A stretch of DNA of 8,044 nucleotides from positions 1 through 8,044 of the forward strand of contig VAXA01000191.1 in the NCBI GenBank assembly GCA_005883365.1, in the 5' to 3' direction. Under the pieces are notes generated by a model. The model ran no database searches. It worked only from the letters and a program-made list of their open reading frames with translations, and was not told the DNA's origin. Of the stretch, positions 1 to 5,656 are shown piece after piece; position 1 is the stretch's first letter, and each line of letters starts with the position of its first letter. The translations under genes and the position numbers were made by a program. Source of the stretch: Actinomycetota bacterium (lineage in GTDB: Bacteria > Actinomycetota > Thermoleophilia > Gaiellales > Gaiellaceae).

Positions 1-37
1 GACGCCGACGCATCCGGCGACCGGTTGACGCCCTCAG
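1..37. other. Window edge, no gene recognised
   Basis: This short stretch lies just past the anti-sigma stop codon. It contains a weak inverted repeat, CGCCG at 3-7 and CGGCG at 15-19 with a 7-base loop, but no T-tract, so I do not call a terminator. Nothing else is visible. Confidence 0.4.
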
Positions 38-643
38 CTACGTGCTCGCGGCGAAGATCGGCGTCGTCGTGGGCGCAGGGACGCCGCCGGCTCGTTCGAG
101 CGTGACGGCGACGACCGCGTTCGGTGGCACGGTGCCGCTGAGGTGCACAGAGGTGCTCCCGCCGCCGGAGAAAAGGGCTGCGGGCCTCGGCGCGGTGCCC
201 TTCGGGATCACCCAGGCCTCGTACGTCTTGCCGCTGGGCGCGGAGGAGAGGCCGGTGATGTGAAGCGTGGCGGTCCGGTTGGCGCCGAGGACGACGGTGA
301 CGACTCGGGTGTTGCTCGACTGGCTCGACGCGACGGCCAGGCCGACGACGACGCACGCCGCAGCGGCCGCCGCGACCGCGAGCCCGCGCGCGACCCAGCG
401 GCGCCGGAGGAGCGGGACGACGTTCGACCGCTCGGCCGCTGCCGCGTCGAGGATCGCCACGCGGAGGTGCGCAGGCGGAGCCGGAGCGACCGTACCGAAG
501 GCGAGGGATCCAGCCGTCTCGTTCAGGTCGGCGAGCTGCTCGCGGCACTCCTCGCACTGGCTCAGGTGCCGCTCGTACGCCTCGGCCTCGTCCGGGTCGA
601 GCGCGTCGAGCGCGTAGGCGGCGGTCAGGTCGTGGAGGTCCAT
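38..643 (-). CDS. RskA-family anti-sigma factor, intact copy
   Basis: Predicted membrane anti-sigma factor of 201 residues that would hold the adjacent ECF sigma factor inactive until a signal outside the membrane releases it. The N-terminal domain has a zinc-finger-like H26-x3-C30-x2-C33 motif typical of anti-sigma domains. An Ala/Val-rich membrane helix lies at about 86-105, preceded by basic residues. The outer domain (about 108-201) shows the RskA pattern: YEAWVIPKG, then AVTLERAGG and a PT-rich end. The start is the ATG at 643, with GGAG at 649-652 five bases upstream. A longer open frame extends upstream but only shadows the sigma gene. The start overlaps the sigma stop by 19 bp, so translation is probably coupled. 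Bases 38-367 lie outside the duplicated unit, so this is the only complete copy. Family RskA is well supported; the inducing signal is unknown. Confidence 0.9.
   Translation of the reverse strand: MDLHDLTAAYALDALDPDEAEAYERHLSQCEECREQLADLNETAGSLAFGTVAPAPPAHLRVAILDAAAAERSNVVPLLRRRWVARGLAVAAAAAACVVVGLAVASSQSSNTRVVTVVLGANRTATLHITGLSSAPSGKTYEAWVIPKGTAPRPAALFSGGGSTSVHLSGTVPPNAVVAVTLERAGGVPAPTTTPIFAAST
353..362 (+). repeat. 10-bp microhomology at duplication boundary
   Basis: GCACGCCGCA occurs here, at 2986-2995 and at 5619-5628, in each case five bases before a unit boundary and in register with the 2633-bp offset. The five bases between it and the boundary differ (GCGGC here, CGACG in the units). 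It may have guided the duplication, or a false assembly overlap. Confidence 0.6.
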
Positions 644-1206
644 GAAATCTCCGTCCCCGGCTCTCCGAGCAACTCCCGCATGCGCGAGAGCCCGGTGAAC
701 ATCCGGCTCTTGATGGTACCCAGCGGCTGTCCGAGCCTTTCCGCGAGCTCCGACTGGCTGAACCCTCCGTAGTACGCCAGCTCGAGCGCCTCCCGCTGCG
801 CGTCGGGCAGGTGACGCAGCGCCGCCTGTACCCGCTCGCGCTGCAGCCGGAGCCACGCGTCCTCCTCTACGCCTTCGACGGCAGGCTCGGCAGCGCGGTC
901 GAGCGAGTCGGCGCGCCGCCGCTGCTCGCGTCGCACTGTGTCGACCGCCCGCCGGTGCACGAGCGTGAGGATCCACGTGCTCGCCTTGCCGCGCTCCGGC
1001 ACGAACCGGGAGGCCGTGCGCCAGACGCTGAGGAACGCCTCCTGCACCGCGTCCTCGGCGAGGGCTTGGTCGCGCAGGACACGGAGCGCGAGCCCATACG
1101 CGGTGCGGCCGTAGCGGTCGTACAGCTCGGCGAGCGCCGACTGCTCCGAGCGAGCCGCCAGGGCAACGAGGGCCTCGTCGGACAGATGGGCGAGCTGCCG
1201 ATTCAC
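625..1206 (-). CDS. ECF sigma-70 family factor, left copy
   Basis: A 193-residue extracytoplasmic-function sigma factor that would direct RNA polymerase to a small regulon. Region 2 spans about residues 25-95, with the core-binding and -10-recognition stretch around ALAEDAVQEAFLSVWR and the STWILTLVHRRAVD segment. Region 4 spans about 128-181, with the helix-turn-helix FSQSELAERLGQPLGTIKSR. There is no sigma region 3, as expected for ECF factors. Pairing with an RskA-type anti-sigma suggests the SigK-like (ECF19) group, but I do not assign a symbol. The start is GTG at 1206; no good ribosome site precedes it, and the proposed promoter leaves only a few untranslated bases. The gene is complete here and its translation is identical to the right copy. 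Confidence 0.92.
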   Translation of the reverse strand: MNRQLAHLSDEALVALAARSEQSALAELYDRYGRTAYGLALRVLRDQALAEDAVQEAFLSVWRTASRFVPERGKASTWILTLVHRRAVDTVRREQRRRADSLDRAAEPAVEGVEEDAWLRLQRERVQAALRHLPDAQREALELAYYGGFSQSELAERLGQPLGTIKSRMFTGLSRMRELLGEPGTEISWTSTT

Positions 1207-1216
1207 TGCGCCCGAT

Positions 1217-1242
1217 ATTCGCGCGTGAAGCCCGGGCGGTTC
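1217..1242 (-). promoter_or_regulatory. Predicted ECF promoter for the sigma gene, left copy
   Basis: Read on the minus strand, GAACC (1242-1238) is followed after exactly 16 bases by CGAAT (1221-1217). Transcription would begin near 1210, only about four bases before the GTG at 1206. The same motif and spacing occur on the opposite strand for the operon, which suggests autoregulation by the sigma factor. From memory, a CGAAT -10 box is also characteristic of mycobacterial SigK promoters. Confidence 0.6.
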
Positions 1243-1256
1243 AAGTCATCGAACCG
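1237..1256. promoter_or_regulatory. Dyad at the centre of the divergent promoters, left copy
   Basis: CGGTTC (1237-1242) and GAACCG (1251-1256) form a perfect 6-bp inverted repeat around 8 bases. The arms contain the two outward-facing -35 boxes, so the symmetry is explained by back-to-back sigma sites. A separate repressor operator is possible but not required. Confidence 0.5.
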
Positions 1257-1276
1257 GTCCGCCCACTCGCGCGAAT
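1251..1276 (+). promoter_or_regulatory. Predicted ECF promoter for the Tat/DUF4331 operon, left copy
   Basis: GAACC (1251-1255), 16 bases, then CGAAT (1272-1276). This matches the minus-strand promoter in both boxes and spacing, and both -10 boxes are preceded by CGCG. Transcription would start near 1283, giving a leader of about 46 bases before the ATG at 1329. Confidence 0.6.
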
Positions 1277-1297
1277 CAGCGCCGACCGCATTCCACA

Positions 1298-1315
1298 CGG
1301 CGGCGGGTGCCGCCG
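1298..1315 (+). promoter_or_regulatory. Leader hairpin next to ribosome site, left copy
   Basis: A perfect 7-bp stem (1298-1304 with 1309-1315) closes a GGGT loop. It sits in the predicted 46-base leader and ends two bases before AAGGAG at 1318-1323. It could affect ribosome access, but short GC stems are common in DNA of this composition. Confidence 0.35.
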
Positions 1316-1328
1316 GGAAGGAGCCCAC

Positions 1329-1613
1329 ATGGAACGCCTGAGTAGGCGCTCGTTCGTGAAGATCGCCGGCGCGGCCACCGGCGCGGCGGCTCTCGCCGCG
1401 GCGCCGCCCATCGCGCGTGCCGCGGTCGGAGAGGATGGCGCCCAGCGCACCGACCCGACGACCGGCGTGCCCGAGGAGCCGCTCGTCGCGTACGTGCGCG
1501 ACGCCGAGCGCGGCGAGGTGACCGTCACCTCCGGCACCGCGGAGCACACGTACCGCGACCGCGTCCTCGTGCAGCGCCTGCTGCGCGCGGCCGGCAGGAA
1601 GGGAGTGAGGTAG
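1329..1613 (+). CDS. Small Tat-signal protein, left copy
   Basis: A 94-residue protein with a clear twin-arginine signal: SRRSFVK at residues 5-11, an Ala-rich hydrophobic stretch at about 12-25, and a likely signal peptidase site after ARA at 29-31. The mature part is about 63 residues, with a segment LVAYVRDAERGEVTV followed by a basic C-terminus; I recognise no catalytic domain. The start is well set by AAGGAG at 1318-1323, five bases before the ATG. The TAG stop directly abuts the ATG of the DUF4331 gene, in the same frame. The operon also encodes TatA and TatC, so this protein is a natural substrate candidate. It may act as a carrier for the signal-less DUF4331 protein, but that is inference. 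Confidence 0.85.
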   Translation: MERLSRRSFVKIAGAATGAAALAAAPPIARAAVGEDGAQRTDPTTGVPEEPLVAYVRDAERGEVTVTSGTAEHTYRDRVLVQRLLRAAGRKGVR

Positions 1614-3278
1614 ATGTCCTCCCATCGCGAAGCCCCGGCGATCAGCCAGGACCCGGTCGCCGACAACGCCGACACCTACGCCTTCGTCAGCCCGGACGAC
1701 CCGTCGACCGTCACGATCATCACCAACTACGTGCCTCTCGAGGGGCCGCCCGGCGGGCCGAACTTCTTCGAGTTCGGTGACGACGTCCTCTACTCGATCT
1801 ACATCGACAACGACGGGGACGCACTGCCTGACATCACGTACCAGTTCCAGTTCCGGACGACGCTACAGAACGAGGACACGTTCCTCTACAACACCGGGCC
1901 GATCACCGCGCTCGACAGCCCGAGCTGGAACAAGCGGCAGCTCTACGACGTCTCCGTCAACCGCGCGCACGGGCCCGGAGACAAGAAGAAGCAGCACCAC
2001 GAGCAGGATGGAAAGGGCACGGTCATCGGCGCCAGCCTCGCTTGCCCGCCGTGCAACATCGGGCCGCGCTCCACGCCGAACTACGACACCCTCGCGGGGG
2101 CGGCCGTGCATCACCTTCCGTCCGGCGAGACCGTGTTCGCCGGCCAGCGGAACGACGGCTTCTTCGTCGACCTCGGTGCGATCTTCGACCTCGGCGACAT
2201 CAGGGAGATCCAGAACCTCCACCTGATCTCGTCGGCGCCCGGGACGAGCGTGGATCCGCTGAAGACGCTCAACATCCACGCGATCGCGATCAAGGTGCCG
2301 ATCTCGATGCTGACGAGGGACGGCTCGGTGCCCAGCGATCCGTTGAGCGCCAAGGCCGTGCTCGGCATCTGGGGCGGCGCGAGCCGCCGCAAGGTGCAGG
2401 TCCGAGACGACAACGGGAACGGGACGAAGGGGAGCGGGCCCTGGGTCCAGGTTTCGCGCCTCGGCAACCCCCTCTTCAACGAGGTGGTCGTGCCGATCGG
2501 GGACAAGGACCGCTGGAACGCGGTCGACCCGATCGACGACTCGGGCTTCGAGGAGTATGTGAACCAGCCCGAGCTCGCGAGGCTCCTGCCCGTCCTCTAC
2601 CCCGGTGCGTTCCCGCACCTGGCGGCCTACACCGCCGACCGGGCGGATCTCCACGCGATCCTGCTGACGGGGATCCCGAGCGGGATCGTCCCCGGGTTCC
2701 AGAACTTCACCGGCCCGAACCCTGCGGACATGCTGCGGCTGAACGTCGCCGTCCCGCCAACCACCTCGGACCCGAACCCGATCGGCCTCGTCGCCGGCGA
2801 CCCCGCCGGCTTCCCGAACGGGCGGCGGGTGTTCGACGACGTCGTCTCGATCGAGCTGAAGGCGATCGCGGGGGCGACGATTCCGCTCGTCGACCCCAGC
2901 TACACCGTCGACGGCGCAGTCGGCGCGGTCTCCTCGTACCTCACGCCGGGGACCGGCCGCTACCAGTCGACGTTCCCGTACCTCGGCACGCCGCACGACG
3001 CGCCGCGACCGCGAGCCCGCGCGCGACCCAGCGGCGCCGGAGGAGCGGGACGACGTTCGACCGCTCGGCCGCTGCCGCGTCGAGGATCGCCACGCGGAGG
3101 TGCGCAGGCGGAGCCGGAGCGACCGTACCGAAGGCGAGGGATCCAGCCGTCTCGTTCAGGTCGGCGAGCTGCTCGCGGCACTCCTCGCACTGGCTCAGGT
3201 GCCGCTCGTACGCCTCGGCCTCGTCCGGGTCGAGCGCGTCGAGCGCGTAGGCGGCGGTCAGGTCGTGGAGGTCCATGA
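1614..3278 (+). CDS. DUF4331 protein with chimeric C-terminus, left copy
   Basis: Residues 1-462 are identical to the right-hand DUF4331 protein. Codon 463 spans the duplication junction at 3000/3001, where the native last seven residues (GFDTPSS) are replaced by 92 residues rich in Arg, Pro and Gly. That tail is read antisense through the truncated anti-sigma gene and ends at a TGA at 3276-3278. The DUF4331 core is preserved, including SSHREAP at 2-8, the FAGQRNDGFFVDLG block near 175 and VSRLGNPLFNEVV near 280, so the fold may survive. The tail has no sign of being a real domain. The gene is best read as a duplication by-product, or as an assembly artefact if the junction is false. GGGAGTGAGG precedes the ATG. 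Confidence 0.8.
   Translation: MSSHREAPAISQDPVADNADTYAFVSPDDPSTVTIITNYVPLEGPPGGPNFFEFGDDVLYSIYIDNDGDALPDITYQFQFRTTLQNEDTFLYNTGPITALDSPSWNKRQLYDVSVNRAHGPGDKKKQHHEQDGKGTVIGASLACPPCNIGPRSTPNYDTLAGAAVHHLPSGETVFAGQRNDGFFVDLGAIFDLGDIREIQNLHLISSAPGTSVDPLKTLNIHAIAIKVPISMLTRDGSVPSDPLSAKAVLGIWGGASRRKVQVRDDNGNGTKGSGPWVQVSRLGNPLFNEVVVPIGDKDRWNAVDPIDDSGFEEYVNQPELARLLPVLYPGAFPHLAAYTADRADLHAILLTGIPSGIVPGFQNFTGPNPADMLRLNVAVPPTTSDPNPIGLVAGDPAGFPNGRRVFDDVVSIELKAIAGATIPLVDPSYTVDGAVGAVSSYLTPGTGRYQSTFPYLGTPHDAPRPRARARPSGAGGAGRRSTARPLPRRGSPRGGAQAEPERPYRRRGIQPSRSGRRAARGTPRTGSGAARTPRPRPGRARRARRRRSGRGGP
2941..3276 (-). pseudogene. Truncated anti-sigma factor, right copy
   Basis: The first 92 residues match the intact RskA-type protein, including H26, C30 and C33 of the sigma-binding domain. 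The frame then crosses the duplication junction inside the membrane helix and continues for 19 unrelated residues (RRAACRGTGTSTGSGRSPA) to a stop at 2941. The membrane anchor and the whole outer sensor domain are missing. If expressed, it would be a soluble 111-residue sigma-binding fragment that cannot respond to an outer signal. The start ATG at 3276 and its GGAG are those of the intact copy, and the 19-bp overlap with the sigma gene is kept. It lies wholly opposite the chimeric end of the left DUF4331 gene. I call it a pseudogene, though a dominant inhibitor is conceivable. Confidence 0.8.
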
Positions 3279-3839
3279 AATCTCCGTCCCCGGCTCTCCG
3301 AGCAACTCCCGCATGCGCGAGAGCCCGGTGAACATCCGGCTCTTGATGGTACCCAGCGGCTGTCCGAGCCTTTCCGCGAGCTCCGACTGGCTGAACCCTC
3401 CGTAGTACGCCAGCTCGAGCGCCTCCCGCTGCGCGTCGGGCAGGTGACGCAGCGCCGCCTGTACCCGCTCGCGCTGCAGCCGGAGCCACGCGTCCTCCTC
3501 TACGCCTTCGACGGCAGGCTCGGCAGCGCGGTCGAGCGAGTCGGCGCGCCGCCGCTGCTCGCGTCGCACTGTGTCGACCGCCCGCCGGTGCACGAGCGTG
3601 AGGATCCACGTGCTCGCCTTGCCGCGCTCCGGCACGAACCGGGAGGCCGTGCGCCAGACGCTGAGGAACGCCTCCTGCACCGCGTCCTCGGCGAGGGCTT
3701 GGTCGCGCAGGACACGGAGCGCGAGCCCATACGCGGTGCGGCCGTAGCGGTCGTACAGCTCGGCGAGCGCCGACTGCTCCGAGCGAGCCGCCAGGGCAAC
3801 GAGGGCCTCGTCGGACAGATGGGCGAGCTGCCGATTCAC
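3258..3839 (-). CDS. ECF sigma-70 family factor, right copy
   Basis: A complete second copy of the 193-residue ECF sigma factor, residue for residue the same as the gene at 625-1206. It has region 2 at about 25-95 and region 4 at about 128-181. It keeps its own copy of the divergent promoter and the GTG start at 3839. The difference lies downstream: its coupled partner is the truncated anti-sigma, so this cistron pair would make sigma factor plus only a soluble anti-sigma fragment. Full control would depend on the intact anti-sigma from the left copy. Transcripts of the left DUF4331 gene that fail to stop would run antisense into this gene. Confidence 0.9.
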   Translation of the reverse strand: MNRQLAHLSDEALVALAARSEQSALAELYDRYGRTAYGLALRVLRDQALAEDAVQEAFLSVWRTASRFVPERGKASTWILTLVHRRAVDTVRREQRRRADSLDRAAEPAVEGVEEDAWLRLQRERVQAALRHLPDAQREALELAYYGGFSQSELAERLGQPLGTIKSRMFTGLSRMRELLGEPGTEISWTSTT

Positions 3840-3849
3840 TGCGCCCGAT

Positions 3850-3875
3850 ATTCGCGCGTGAAGCCCGGGCGGTTC
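3850..3875 (-). promoter_or_regulatory. Predicted ECF promoter for the sigma gene, right copy
   Basis: Duplicate of the left promoter: GAACC (3875-3871), 16 bases, CGAAT (3854-3850), read on the minus strand. The predicted start near 3843 is about four bases before the GTG at 3839. Confidence 0.58.
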
Positions 3876-3889
3876 AAGTCATCGAACCG
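3870..3889. promoter_or_regulatory. Dyad at the centre of the divergent promoters, right copy
   Basis: CGGTTC (3870-3875) and GAACCG (3884-3889) around 8 bases, duplicated from the left unit. The arms hold the two -35 boxes. Confidence 0.5.
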
Positions 3890-3909
3890 GTCCGCCCACT
3901 CGCGCGAAT
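3884..3909 (+). promoter_or_regulatory. Predicted ECF promoter for the Tat/DUF4331 operon, right copy
   Basis: GAACC (3884-3888), 16 bases, CGAAT (3905-3909). This copy directly precedes the complete operon that continues through tatA, tatC and the permease gene, so it is the copy expected to drive those genes. Confidence 0.6.
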
Positions 3910-3930
3910 CAGCGCCGACCGCATTCCACA

Positions 3931-3948
3931 CGGCGGCGGGTGCCGCCG
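3931..3948 (+). promoter_or_regulatory. Leader hairpin next to ribosome site, right copy
   Basis: Same 7-bp stem and GGGT loop as in the left unit (3931-3937 with 3942-3948), two bases before AAGGAG at 3951-3956. Function is unproven. Confidence 0.35.
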
Positions 3949-3961
3949 GGAAGGAGCCCAC

Positions 3962-4246
3962 ATGGAACGCCTGAGTAGGCGCTCGTTCGTGAAGATCGCC
4001 GGCGCGGCCACCGGCGCGGCGGCTCTCGCCGCGGCGCCGCCCATCGCGCGTGCCGCGGTCGGAGAGGATGGCGCCCAGCGCACCGACCCGACGACCGGCG
4101 TGCCCGAGGAGCCGCTCGTCGCGTACGTGCGCGACGCCGAGCGCGGCGAGGTGACCGTCACCTCCGGCACCGCGGAGCACACGTACCGCGACCGCGTCCT
4201 CGTGCAGCGCCTGCTGCGCGCGGCCGGCAGGAAGGGAGTGAGGTAG
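3962..4246 (+). CDS. Small Tat-signal protein, right copy
   Basis: Second copy of the 94-residue twin-arginine signal protein, with the same translation as the gene at 1329-1613: SRRSFVK at 5-11, an Ala-rich core, and likely cleavage after ARA at 29-31. This copy is the first gene of the intact operon ending in tatA, tatC and the metal permease. Its TAG stop at 4244-4246 is followed at once by the ATG of the native DUF4331 gene in the same frame. Reading through that single TAG would join the Tat signal to DUF4331, but the strong ribosome site GGGAGTGAGG before the ATG argues for separate translation. Confidence 0.85.
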   Translation: MERLSRRSFVKIAGAATGAAALAAAPPIARAAVGEDGAQRTDPTTGVPEEPLVAYVRDAERGEVTVTSGTAEHTYRDRVLVQRLLRAAGRKGVR

Positions 4247-5656
4247 ATGTCCTCCCATCGCGAAGCCCCGGCGATCAGCCAGGACCCGGTCGCCGACAAC
4301 GCCGACACCTACGCCTTCGTCAGCCCGGACGACCCGTCGACCGTCACGATCATCACCAACTACGTGCCTCTCGAGGGGCCGCCCGGCGGGCCGAACTTCT
4401 TCGAGTTCGGTGACGACGTCCTCTACTCGATCTACATCGACAACGACGGGGACGCACTGCCTGACATCACGTACCAGTTCCAGTTCCGGACGACGCTACA
4501 GAACGAGGACACGTTCCTCTACAACACCGGGCCGATCACCGCGCTCGACAGCCCGAGCTGGAACAAGCGGCAGCTCTACGACGTCTCCGTCAACCGCGCG
4601 CACGGGCCCGGAGACAAGAAGAAGCAGCACCACGAGCAGGATGGAAAGGGCACGGTCATCGGCGCCAGCCTCGCTTGCCCGCCGTGCAACATCGGGCCGC
4701 GCTCCACGCCGAACTACGACACCCTCGCGGGGGCGGCCGTGCATCACCTTCCGTCCGGCGAGACCGTGTTCGCCGGCCAGCGGAACGACGGCTTCTTCGT
4801 CGACCTCGGTGCGATCTTCGACCTCGGCGACATCAGGGAGATCCAGAACCTCCACCTGATCTCGTCGGCGCCCGGGACGAGCGTGGATCCGCTGAAGACG
4901 CTCAACATCCACGCGATCGCGATCAAGGTGCCGATCTCGATGCTGACGAGGGACGGCTCGGTGCCCAGCGATCCGTTGAGCGCCAAGGCCGTGCTCGGCA
5001 TCTGGGGCGGCGCGAGCCGCCGCAAGGTGCAGGTCCGAGACGACAACGGGAACGGGACGAAGGGGAGCGGGCCCTGGGTCCAGGTTTCGCGCCTCGGCAA
5101 CCCCCTCTTCAACGAGGTGGTCGTGCCGATCGGGGACAAGGACCGCTGGAACGCGGTCGACCCGATCGACGACTCGGGCTTCGAGGAGTATGTGAACCAG
5201 CCCGAGCTCGCGAGGCTCCTGCCCGTCCTCTACCCCGGTGCGTTCCCGCACCTGGCGGCCTACACCGCCGACCGGGCGGATCTCCACGCGATCCTGCTGA
5301 CGGGGATCCCGAGCGGGATCGTCCCCGGGTTCCAGAACTTCACCGGCCCGAACCCTGCGGACATGCTGCGGCTGAACGTCGCCGTCCCGCCAACCACCTC
5401 GGACCCGAACCCGATCGGCCTCGTCGCCGGCGACCCCGCCGGCTTCCCGAACGGGCGGCGGGTGTTCGACGACGTCGTCTCGATCGAGCTGAAGGCGATC
5501 GCGGGGGCGACGATTCCGCTCGTCGACCCCAGCTACACCGTCGACGGCGCAGTCGGCGCGGTCTCCTCGTACCTCACGCCGGGGACCGGCCGCTACCAGT
5601 CGACGTTCCCGTACCTCGGCACGCCGCACGACGGCTTCGACACGCCCTCGTCGTGA
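4247..5656 (+). CDS. DUF4331 domain protein, native copy
   Basis: A 469-residue protein of the DUF4331 family, whose function is not established. Family hallmarks are visible: SSHREAP at residues 2-8, DPVADNADTYAFVSPDD at about 13-29, HHLPSGETVFAGQRNDGFF from 166, VSRLGNPLFNEVVVPIGDKD from about 280, FPNGRRVFDDVVSIEL at about 400-415 and the closing FPYLGTPHDG. These blocks cover nearly the whole length, so it looks full-length. No signal peptide precedes the first family motif, although the preceding gene encodes a Tat-signal protein. The start follows GGGAGTGAGG and directly abuts the upstream TAG. Its TGA overlaps the next gene's GTG (GTGA), so translation is probably coupled. The last seven codons lie mostly past the duplication boundary, marking this as the native version. 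Confidence 0.92.
   Translation: MSSHREAPAISQDPVADNADTYAFVSPDDPSTVTIITNYVPLEGPPGGPNFFEFGDDVLYSIYIDNDGDALPDITYQFQFRTTLQNEDTFLYNTGPITALDSPSWNKRQLYDVSVNRAHGPGDKKKQHHEQDGKGTVIGASLACPPCNIGPRSTPNYDTLAGAAVHHLPSGETVFAGQRNDGFFVDLGAIFDLGDIREIQNLHLISSAPGTSVDPLKTLNIHAIAIKVPISMLTRDGSVPSDPLSAKAVLGIWGGASRRKVQVRDDNGNGTKGSGPWVQVSRLGNPLFNEVVVPIGDKDRWNAVDPIDDSGFEEYVNQPELARLLPVLYPGAFPHLAAYTADRADLHAILLTGIPSGIVPGFQNFTGPNPADMLRLNVAVPPTTSDPNPIGLVAGDPAGFPNGRRVFDDVVSIELKAIAGATIPLVDPSYTVDGAVGAVSSYLTPGTGRYQSTFPYLGTPHDGFDTPSS

Larger units (their letters stand above)
368..3000. repeat. Direct tandem duplication, left unit (2633 bp)
   Basis: Every base I compared at an offset of 2633 matches from 368 to 3000. Bases 363-367 do not match, and base 3001 differs from 5634. 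The unit carries the 5' 92 codons of the anti-sigma gene, the sigma gene, the divergent promoters, the Tat-signal gene and 462 codons of the DUF4331 gene. Translations from the two units are the same throughout. Confidence 0.95.
3001..5633. repeat. Direct tandem duplication, right unit (2633 bp)
   Basis: Second unit of the duplication, directly abutting the first with no spacer. It contains the truncated anti-sigma, sigma, Tat-signal and DUF4331 genes. It ends at 5633, just before the native last codons of the DUF4331 gene, and then runs into the unique downstream operon. Confidence 0.95.

Noticed and set aside
3..19. Possible terminator after the anti-sigma gene
   Set aside because: Only a 5-bp stem with a 7-base loop and no T-tract.
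644..976. Extension of the anti-sigma frame to 312 residues (and its duplicate at 3277-3609)
   Set aside because: The extra 111 residues are Arg/Ala-rich and only shadow the sigma gene; the ATG at 643 with GGAG fits the family start.
1863..2996. Long minus-strand open frame of 377 codons opposite DUF4331, and its duplicate at 4496-5629
   Set aside because: Its composition (Arg, Val, Asp, Glu-rich, no recognisable motif) is that of a shadow frame opposite a well-supported DUF4331 gene.
368..5633. Composite transposon or insertion sequence as the cause of the repeat
   Set aside because: No transposase, terminal inverted repeats or target-site duplication is visible at 368, 3000 or 5633.
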